A stretch of 64,000 nt of DNA from Rostrohypoxylon terebratum. Its lineage: Eukaryota > Ascomycota > Sordariomycetes > Xylariales > Hypoxylaceae. This document shows positions 56,547 through 64,000 of this stretch, in pieces (the first letter of the stretch is position 1; the number at the start of each line of letters is the position of its first letter). Below the pieces are notes generated by a model that made no database searches, had not been told where the DNA came from, and was given only the letters and a program-made list of their open reading frames with translations. The stretch lies in contig MU385990.1 of assembly GCA_022497145.1 (NCBI GenBank), positions 1 through 64,000 on the forward strand, read 5' to 3'. The position numbers and the translations under genes were made by a program.

Positions 56547-57071
56547 ATGTCTGGACTGAGATCTGCAGTCCATGCTGCGCCACCAACCTCTATCAAGAGC
56601 CCCTCGCCAAACACTAGAGGAAGCCGTTTTTGTGGATACGCCGATAAGGTTACGATAGAACAGACCCGGGAGCTTCCAATTGTCGCTTGGATTGAGAACA
56701 TTGCGCCAAATCGGAAGCTCGCACAAAACCGTCTCCCGGTTTTACAGAGACGATTCCATTGGCTACCACTGCCATTGCCAATCATAGCAGTGGAATGCGG
56801 GCACTCCGATACATACGACTCAACAATACTGTGGGTTCCGGACTTGAAGTTTGCGGTACGCGGGTATGTCGTTTACGGGCAGGTCCACCACGAAGTCAAG
56901 AGGAGTGGATCAAAACGATCGAAAAAAAAATCAAAGCTTTGGAACAGAGCTGCGTCGTCCCATGCCAGAAGCAGTTGGGGGAGGTTGATGGTGTTTGGCA
57001 TCTTGATTCGACGAAAAAAGTACATTGAAGACTTTGGAAAGGTTCTGGAGTGTGGACCTACTAAAGAATGA
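56547..57071 (+). pseudogene. Metallo-beta-lactamase-fold hydrolase relic
   Basis: Homology to MBL-fold hydrolases is spread over two frames. Frame 1 gives ECGHSDTYDSTILWVPDLKF and VVYGQVHHEV. From about 56898 the similarity continues in another frame as SQEEWIKTIEKKIKALEQSC, VVPCQKQ, GEVDGVWHLDSTKK, then returns to frame 1 for KYIEDFGKVLE. Family members usually have a Gly-His in the VVPGHKQ-like position; here it reads VVPCQKQ. The usual HxHxDH zinc motif is also not found upstream. At least two frameshifts and missing metal ligands indicate a decayed gene. Frame 1 stays open by chance for 174 codons. Confidence 0.65.
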
Positions 57072-57715
57072 GGCCGAGCTATTCAAACGGATGATGGTTT
57101 TGTATTTTGTATTTTGATAGATCTAACCCAGGCGCGTTGAAATTGAGTACTAGCTATGGCAGTTCTGCCCAGGGAGCACCGCATCTAATTGGCTGATTGG
57201 ATCATCGGTCGGCATATCCATTCGACCTACCGGTAGGTAAGAAGAGGTAGGAGGTAGGTATCCGGATAAAATTGGGTCGTTTGATAAAGATCCATTGGAT
57301 TTCGACAGTTTTACTGCAGCCACCCGTGACCTTTATCCCGTGTGACAAACAAAAGGGTAAACGATTCTCGGAAAAAACACGAAAGACTTGGAAGGGTGCT
57401 CGGGCGTTTTAGGCGTGGTTGCCTAGTAAATTATAGTTCCCAAGGTACCTAGTAGGCAGTTTCCCAGGTTAGCAATCAATACCTACCTTAGGCAGGTACT
57501 ACCTAATACCTAGTAGTTACTAGTAATTCACACCCACATTGGCACATTGGATGTTGTTCACATTGTTCGCATCACCTGCTTCATTCCAACTCATACCTAT
57601 CACAACCCCCCTCAGACGCCTCTAGACTGCGTAATAGAATACAAGTAATAATTAACTCACATGCCTCATCTCTGCAATTACAACAAAGCCGAACCGACCT
57701 TTTTGAGATAGAAAA
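57072..57715. other. Intergenic region dense in TACCTAGG-type motifs
   Basis: 644 bp. Between 57220 and 57530 there are many overlapping CCTAGTAGG, TACCTACC and AGGTACC motifs, a pattern seen in intergenic DNA throughout the window. It should also contain the promoter of the next gene. Confidence 0.5.
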
Positions 57716-58558
57716 ATGAGGCCGGTAGAGATCTCCGATGCCACCGGGGAACTCCTCGAGAAGGATAGGCTATTCCTGCTCAACATCGCGAACCTAGGTC
57801 ACCGCTACTTCGAACAAATATTTTATCGCAAGGGTACCGTCATCCAGAGCAAGGCAGGTTTAAGTCTGCCTAACGAACTGTGGACTAGGATCCTGGAGCT
57901 CGCGCATACGGACGAAAGTAGATGGCGTTTAGTGAAGGTCGAGATTGTATCAAAGACGCCAGAGACCTTGGTCCTCCACTGTTCTCAACACACGTTTAGA
58001 GACTCCAAGGACCTTGAAGATGATAGCGACGTGCTACCAGCGGGATGCCTTGGGGATGAGAAAAGGGTGTCGGCCTTTGAAGATTATCTGACTCGAGCAA
58101 CACCGGAATCGACCCTGGAAGAGTTTGGTATCATAGAGGCCTATCTATACCGGTTTCCTGAACCCAAATTTATCTACGAAGTTGTCCTCGATACTGCCGC
58201 CAAGGACCGATGTCTATATACCTGTCTTGATGTCCCGGATATCATTGCCAGGATAGAAGATGGTCGGTGTCACTTTTGCGATGGGCAGAGGTGGGTCTGC
58301 CCAGGCTGTACCGGAGGACACGTAGGAGACTATGGTGATCTTTTCATGAGCTGTGGCGTAAAGCTTGCCTGCCCGCTCTGCATGGGTTTGGACTTATCTC
58401 AACGCCACAAAGACGTTCTCGACGAATTCTATGAGCCTGGCTATATGGGTACTGGTGCAGAGGATCCGCCCGAATGGACTGTGATGCGCGAGGAAGTCAA
58501 GGATAGATTAAGGCATCTGGACTATGAAACGAGATTCTATCAACGATTTCGAGGATAA
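57716..58558 (+). CDS. F-box-like protein with C-terminal Cys motifs, function unknown
   Basis: A single frame of 280 residues. The segment SLPNELWTRILELAHTDESR (about residues 49-68) resembles a fungal F-box helix (LPxELxxxIL), here not at the extreme N-terminus. The second half carries paired cysteines, CHFCDGQRWVCPGC and later SCGVKLACPLC, that may bind zinc. There is no signal peptide or membrane segment. If the F-box is real, the protein would recruit substrates to an SCF ubiquitin ligase; that is inference from a weak motif. The frame is intact and its composition looks coding. Confidence 0.65.
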   Translation: MRPVEISDATGELLEKDRLFLLNIANLGHRYFEQIFYRKGTVIQSKAGLSLPNELWTRILELAHTDESRWRLVKVEIVSKTPETLVLHCSQHTFRDSKDLEDDSDVLPAGCLGDEKRVSAFEDYLTRATPESTLEEFGIIEAYLYRFPEPKFIYEVVLDTAAKDRCLYTCLDVPDIIARIEDGRCHFCDGQRWVCPGCTGGHVGDYGDLFMSCGVKLACPLCMGLDLSQRHKDVLDEFYEPGYMGTGAEDPPEWTVMREEVKDRLRHLDYETRFYQRFRG

Positions 58559-59613
58559 GGTCATCTTATAATTATATTGAAGATTCCTAAGGATAAGTTG
58601 ATCGGATAGATTGTTTGGACATCAGATATGTTACAGAGTAGTGCGTTACGATAGGATTTGATAAACTATACTCTACCCCCTTCGCCCCCCTATTCTTGTT
58701 TCATAGAATGATAATTTGAATTCACTGGCTTGAAAATAGTGACATCACTTTTTAACTCTTCAATATCGCCTAAGACTACTGGAATGGTAGGTGCCTAGGT
58801 AGGTATATTTGGGTATACGATTGTTTCTTAGTCCCTCCATGATTAAATCTATAAGTATAAGAGATGGTTCATGTATCAAGTGTATGGTGGTATGCATATT
58901 CTTACTATGACGATGAAAATCTAAGAGAAAGGAAAAGACTATTGTTTCGCGAGGAGTTCTAAGATACCTCACATCAGAGGGCACAGTACATACATGAAAC
59001 CCCCTTTTAGACCGGACCGGTCTCCAACACCCTCCCCGAATTCAGAGTTGTCAACCTTGGTGATTGGGAGGCAACCACGGGAAAATCATAGCTGGCGTAT
59101 ATCATTTACAGGTCATTGGCGGAATTTTGCGACATGAACAGAAATATATTTGTAACGACTAAGAGATTTCCAAAGTCAAACACAGGATTCATACTTCGTT
59201 CGAGTAAGGCATCCTGTGCTGATTAAATTACCTGTTGCAAATTTTGCGAGTATTACTCTACCCGAAGAAATACATTGTAGGTGAACGAGCTGAGTCATGA
59301 CACGGCGGATAAATAAGTTAAGGATATAGGCATGAACTGGTTAACTAGGCTATGCACTTATTAGTATCATATACCAAAATCAAACACCAACTGTACCTAG
59401 GTCCGATCTCATGAAACCTTTTCGACTATTCTACCTTACCTAGTTTTTCATCGTGGGTTACATCACCAGGTCACGTTATAGTCTAGAATTCTAGGAGTCA
59501 ATGTATTCATTTGATCTGTAAATCTTTGAAATGCAGTCTAAGGTGTAATATCTTCAAACATTTAGTGGACCTGCATCAGGGACTGGGATATATCTAGATT
59601 TTGCTACGGTATC
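58559..59613. other. Intergenic spacer, AT-rich
   Basis: About 1.05 kb between converging genes, AT-rich throughout, with no ORF or repeat of interest. Confidence 0.45.
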
Positions 59614-61921
59614 TCAATTTCTGAATTGTCCTTGTGGAGTATATCTCCATTCCGAAAAATAAGCTGGCGTATCTCCCTCGTAGCCATTACTTGTACAGTA
59701 AACACCAAGAATAACGCCTAAGCAGAGTTAGTACTGATCTATGAGATGGTAAGTTCCGCGTCGGAGCTATCGTACCTGTGAAGCCCCAACTAACAGGGGC
59801 ATTCGACACTTCAAGTATGGTTCGCATTTCCGAAAGTGCATCTGCAGGCCCAGCGGACATGGAATAATGGGTCATGTTGTGAGCTTTAATCTCTAATCTT
59901 AGCGGCTTGCTGGTCCACGATTTGGGAATCGGGGCGATAACGTCATCCGGTACAGGCACATAGGAGATGCCGCGGAACCTCAGTTGGGCGATTAATTCAG
60001 AGGGGCTTGTTGAATAGTCTGTATCATCAAGAAATGCGGTGCTTTCGTTAGCTGGGAGTAAAACGACACCAAGGTCTAGATGGTGGTTCTGTGTTAGGAA
60101 GGCCGAGATGCCTGCTTCCTCCTCAAAAGAAGTAGGAATATAGTTGAGGGTGACACTATAGGTAAAGAGTGTGTCTTGTTGACGTCGACCGACAAAGGTC
60201 TGACCGTCGGGCCCAGCATAATTGCCATTCAGCCCTGTAAGATTCAATTTTGACGGTCTCAGCCTTAACGTATTTGGGTGATCTGGTGGAGATATAGTAT
60301 AAGAATCGGAGATTGGAAATCTCCAATATGTGAAGTGTGCTGGAAGCGATGACCCAGGTTCGAATTTAATAACATCTCCTTCGGCTATGATAGGTCTGTT
60401 GGAGTGAGTTCAGAGCATCCGAGAAAGAAATAGGGAGAAGCGACCTACCCTGTTCCTTTGACTTCTACATCTCCTTTGGGGAACTCCCACCCACTCATCT
60501 CCCCATTGAGGGGAGACCATACCGGAAACTGGCCATCTTCCCATTCCACGGGAACCATTACGGTCTCTCGTCCCATAGGGTAGTTGAGATAGCCGGGGCC
60601 AGATCTAGTAGAGAGTGCAACACCCCACCTATAGCTGTGAGTGAATTTATGTTTCCTTTACTAGAGATTTTGGCTTACCAATTACTGGAAGAATCTTGGA
60701 ATAGATCCGCATGGCCGACAGTTTGGACTAGAAGATGTTAGTTGGGGCAAAAGATAGCTGAATTGTTTTGACATACAATAATTAGTCGTGTTGGCGTTAG
60801 TGAGGACTGGATTCGAGGGATTTGCTTCGTAAGGTCCGCGAATATTCTTGGACCTCGACATCGTAACCATATGTTCTAGGCCCGTACCACCTTGATGAAA
60901 ACGATATTTCAGTAATTGAGTCTGCCAATAGTCAGATGTCGCGCCCTACCTTCGGCAGCTAGTAGGTAATGCCATCCGTCTTTAGAATATATGTGTGGAC
61001 CTTCCGGAGCCTAGGAATGAAGTTAGTATTGCCCTTGACTTTCTAATGTGATAGTGTGAACTCGCTGTTCCTCCAGTGCCATTCCATATGGCTTCCCATT
61101 CTCCGGTTTCTCCAGTTTCTAGGTCGGCTTCAGCCAGAAGAATGCCTGGACTGCGGAAGTTAGCGCGCCTGGCCAGAAGTAACCGAGAATCCTCCACATA
61201 CTAAACTTTCCAAGCATGTGCACCGACAATATATGTCTTTCCATCAGAGTCCCAAACTGGAGAGGTGTCATAACCCTCAAAATCAAAATGCGTTGCCTCA
61301 GACCAAGCGGAGGGATCGAACGGATCATCTGATTGAAATATTACCTGTTTTGAGGGGTTAAAAATGTCGAAAAAAATGTAGGTAGGTATAGAAAGTTATA
61401 CATTGTCCCACCGCGATGCATCATCTGCTTCTCTATCATCATCAACAAGAGTGGTTACTAGCCAGAATCTGTCGTCGTGAAACCTTAGTGTCGGCGCCCA
61501 GATACCACTGTGACAAATTAGTTGTAACTCACAAGTCTTCTATTCATTGTCTTACCTTGTTGACCTATTTGTTTCCGCTAGGCGAGGAAGTTGTTCTCGG
61601 CGGTTCAAGACATGTCCTTTGGTAGTTAGCGTTCATGACTGCGGTTCAGTCTCGATCAAATAATTCATTACCGATGAGTTTCCAGCTTTGTAGGTCCTTG
61701 CTCGCATGCAAGGGGATACCAGGAAAGGCATTGAAACTTGAAGATGCACAGAAAAAGGTGCTGTGCCACTTCTCTACAAATATGCAACTTGGATCCGGAT
61801 GGAATCCCGGCAGTATGGGATTGAAATATGTCGATCCATGGGTGTAGGACTCAGTTCCCACTACCAAGTAGACGAGTGCAGCAAGGAGACACGCTACTTC
61901 AACTCTCACTATGGGAGACAT
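59614..61921 (-). CDS. GH43 beta-xylosidase/alpha-arabinofuranosidase-like glycosidase, secreted
   Basis: Eleven exons (61921-61672, 61616-61556, 61507-61402, 61344-61202, 61150-61066, 61010-60950, 60890-60777, 60727-60679, 60628-60449, 60395-59776, 59717-59614) give 590 residues, and every phase matches. A signal peptide begins MSPIVRVEVACLLAALVYLV. The GH43 five-bladed propeller shows the catalytic triad: Asp43 in LPGFHPDPSCIF, Asp165 in FEGYDTSP and Glu218 in APEGPHIYSKDG. Other blocks are SGIWAPTLRFHD, YEANPSNPVLTNANTT, QTVGHADLFQDSSSNWWGV and YPMGRETV. The C-terminal half (FTYWRFPISDSYTISPPDHP, then NTLRLRPSKLNLTG) is the usual second beta-sandwich. It should release xylose or arabinose from hemicellulose fragments. 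Intron 5 has a GC donor. An in-frame upstream Met (61969) is less likely because it precedes the signal peptide. Confidence 0.92.
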
Positions 61922-62726
61922 AATGTAAACATCGCTCAATATTACTTTATAATAAGTCACTCCAATCAAGTAATGGGATTAATCTTTATTAAATAATCAC
62001 ATGGTTATTGTGCACCTCGCTACCTAGTCACCCCGCAAATTGCTCCTCTATTTCCACGGTACCGGCTAAACTAGATGGAGAAAGGCCTAGTTGCGTTTCC
62101 AGAAGTTCTCGATATCTGCTAGTTAGACAATCAGTTACGCTTCGACAAGTTCAATTTTGTTACTGCTTTTGGAACTGAGTTTGGGCAAGGTGGCACTGAG
62201 CTACGACGACCCAAGGTCAAAAGTAACCGCGAGCTGATGATCATGGAATTCATGTAGCGATATATCATACCTAACTAGATGGGTACCTGCCTATGTAGGT
62301 ACCTAACCTTCCTAGTATACACTGTGGACATCTTCGGGTTACATTCCCGCGTTTGAACGTTGAAGGTATTATTACCTAGACAAGTAAGAACGAAGATAAA
62401 GTATAGCCTAACGTAGGTAGGTAAGAAATTATATTCACTACTCCTACCCTTCGCGCATTAATGCATACTAACTAGATGCGTTAACGACCTCGGCTAGTTG
62501 ACCTTGGTCCAAGAAAACCCCTACTCCAAACTTATCTCAGTCCAACATTTCAAAACCACCCCCCTAACACCAATTCAGACCATGAAGAGGAGTGGAATCA
62601 AAGACCGAACCTTGATTGTTAGACAGACTAGGGCGGGAGTAGAACCCCTGTGCCTCTGTCTAGGTAGTCTTCTTCCACGCCGTGGAGAACCAGTACACCA
62701 TCCGTGTGATGATAGATATCAGCCTA
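61922..62726. other. Intergenic region, GH43 promoter side
   Basis: 805 bp between two minus-strand genes. It has GGTACCTGCC/TAGGTACCTA-type motifs at 62281-62310. No TATA box is clear. Confidence 0.45.
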
Positions 62727-63998
62727 TCATGTCAGATTTCGTCCTTTTTCGCATAACTTCCTAATAGCAAGATCGCGATCTTGCATTACCCTTTGTGCTT
62801 CCTCCACCCTTCCCGCTCTCTCAAGGACGCGACGGTAGAAAATCAAGGCGTTGACACACCAGTCAGACCACTCTCCGAAGTGCTCAATACTTGCTACTAT
62901 GGCTCTTAGAGCGGATTTGATAGCTTCGTCCTGCTGGCCCTCGGCCTCATTAATTTCACAAAGCAACATGTGGACCATTACCGCGATTCTCTCATCGCGG
63001 ATTCCGTCATTATGACTCGACATGATATCCGTTGCAGTCTCACGCGCCGCACGATAGTTGCCCATCTTCATATACGACTTAGAAATATACAGTTGCAGAT
63101 TGAAATAGAACCTGTTCCGATGCCTGTCTTGTAACTTAGCTACTAGCGCCATTCGATTGCCCAGATCGGCTACCCTCTCGGGACTGCACAGCCCAAAGGA
63201 CAGCATTCGCATCATCGTGTCCGACAACATGTCCTGCACGATGGGGTATGCTTCGCCTAGCGTCTCATGGATGATATTTATATAGCCAAGAAGGATGTTA
63301 CTTGCATGAGCGACTATACCTTGCGGCTGTAAGCGGTATAGAAGCCTAAGCAGGTGGCGAAGAGGGTGCGAGGAGTCGGCCCACGGAAGCGTTTCCGAGA
63401 TGTCGTAAAAGACCTTTAACAAGTACGTAGCGATTCCCGGGCGTGTCTTGGCGAAGAAAAGTACAGACGTGTATATAAACGCGAAGAGGAGTGGGTCCTG
63501 GCGTACAAGTTGCTCGGAGCATTGCTTGACGAACAGACCCAATAGTCGCTTTGCCTCGTCCTCTTTACCCTCGTCGAGGACCCAGGCTGCTGACATCAAT
63601 GGGCTGCACCAAGCCGGTACAACGTCTTCATTCTTAAACCCGGTGACTGGGTCTGAGGGCCACAAATGTCCCTCAGAAGAACCCTTCACGTAGCACTGCA
63701 TCAAATGGATATATTGTTGCTGTACTAGTAGCTCACCCGGTGGTGTGAGTAAACGGGGTGACGGCGTACTACTATTGGGTGCTGTAACTGCTAGCGGTTC
63801 GAGGATATGCCTTAAAAACTGCCTCCGCCTCTCATCGGTCAATCTCTCGAGGTAAAACTTGGTTTTCACATTGAGTGGATGGTCGTGGACGGCGGGACTA
63901 GATCCTCCCGTGTTGACTTGCTCTAGTAACTCAGTCATAGCCCTGTCGCTATTCATGTTCTTCTCAAACCCCCATTTAGCAAACCTTGATTTATACAT
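62727..63998 (-). CDS. Clr5-domain protein, 5' end beyond the window
   Basis: At least 423 residues are visible. The first residues, MYKSRFAKWGFEKNM, match the end of the Clr5 domain (YKxRxxKWGxxKN), a DNA-binding-like N-terminal domain common in Sordariomycetes. The ATG at 63998 is therefore probably internal, and the gene continues past the right edge. The rest is helical and repeat-like (for example LQLYISKSYMKMGNYRAARE, HMLLCEINEAEGQQDEAIKS, YRRVLERAGRVEEAQRVMQD), resembling TPR-type helical pairs toward the C-terminus (about residues 290-410). Such proteins are presumed regulators, but targets are mostly unknown. The stop is at 62727-62729. Its location upstream of the GH43 gene may be coincidence. 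Confidence 0.8.
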   Translation of the reverse strand: MYKSRFAKWGFEKNMNSDRAMTELLEQVNTGGSSPAVHDHPLNVKTKFYLERLTDERRRQFLRHILEPLAVTAPNSSTPSPRLLTPPGELLVQQQYIHLMQCYVKGSSEGHLWPSDPVTGFKNEDVVPAWCSPLMSAAWVLDEGKEDEAKRLLGLFVKQCSEQLVRQDPLLFAFIYTSVLFFAKTRPGIATYLLKVFYDISETLPWADSSHPLRHLLRLLYRLQPQGIVAHASNILLGYINIIHETLGEAYPIVQDMLSDTMMRMLSFGLCSPERVADLGNRMALVAKLQDRHRNRFYFNLQLYISKSYMKMGNYRAARETATDIMSSHNDGIRDERIAVMVHMLLCEINEAEGQQDEAIKSALRAIVASIEHFGEWSDWCVNALIFYRRVLERAGRVEEAQRVMQDRDLAIRKLCEKGRNLT

Positions 63999-64000
63999 GC

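Noticed and set aside
1..64000. CRISPR arrays, prokaryotic operons, phage or plasmid features
   Set aside because: The sequence is eukaryotic, with spliceosomal introns throughout; no spaced direct-repeat array was seen.

Overview
The window looks like chromosomal DNA of a filamentous ascomycete, most likely a Sordariomycete. Protein genes carry short introns (about 50-110 bp) with GTAAGT-like donors, CTAAC branch sites and YAG acceptors. The gene families point the same way: Con-6, a Clr5-type regulator, GH94 cellobionic-acid phosphorylase, GH72 with an X8 domain, and Cwf16/Saf4. Intergenic DNA is AT-rich and studded with short TACCTAGGTA-like motifs. I rebuilt spliced gene models by hand from conserved protein motifs and reading-frame continuity. 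I found no tRNA, rRNA, CRISPR array or intact transposon.

Left part (1-21 kb): a frameshifted Con-6 gene; a CHZ-type histone chaperone; an SMP-30/gluconolactonase-like beta-propeller; a secreted AA11-like copper monooxygenase; an RCC1-like gene with an in-frame TAA; a GH7 endoglucanase; a GH94 cellobionic-acid phosphorylase; and a small secreted Cys protein. The AA11-like, GH7 and GH94 genes, with a possible lactonase, suggest a loose neighbourhood for oxidative polysaccharide breakdown. Long gene-poor stretches lie between them.

Centre (21-46.9 kb): the ubiquitin-conjugating enzyme UBC8, whose model needs an 11-nt exon and a single-nucleotide exon; convergent Saf4; a two-exon secreted protein with a Gly/Ala-rich hydrophobic core; a membrane protein; a GPI-anchored GH72 glucanosyltransferase; a GFA/CENP-V-fold enzyme; a GH16 glucanase; and the ribosome-biogenesis factor BFR2 (AATF).

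Right part (46.9-64 kb): mitochondrial Fe-S factor IND1; Tudor splicing factor SPF30; several fungal orphans; a six-cysteine small secreted protein; a metallo-beta-lactamase relic; an 11-exon GH43 glycosidase with a GC-AG intron; and the 3' part of a Clr5-type gene running off the right edge.

The most notable observation is the apparent 1-nt exon in UBC8 (position 22193). It restores both the frame and the residues expected for the family, and both flanking introns have strong splice signals.
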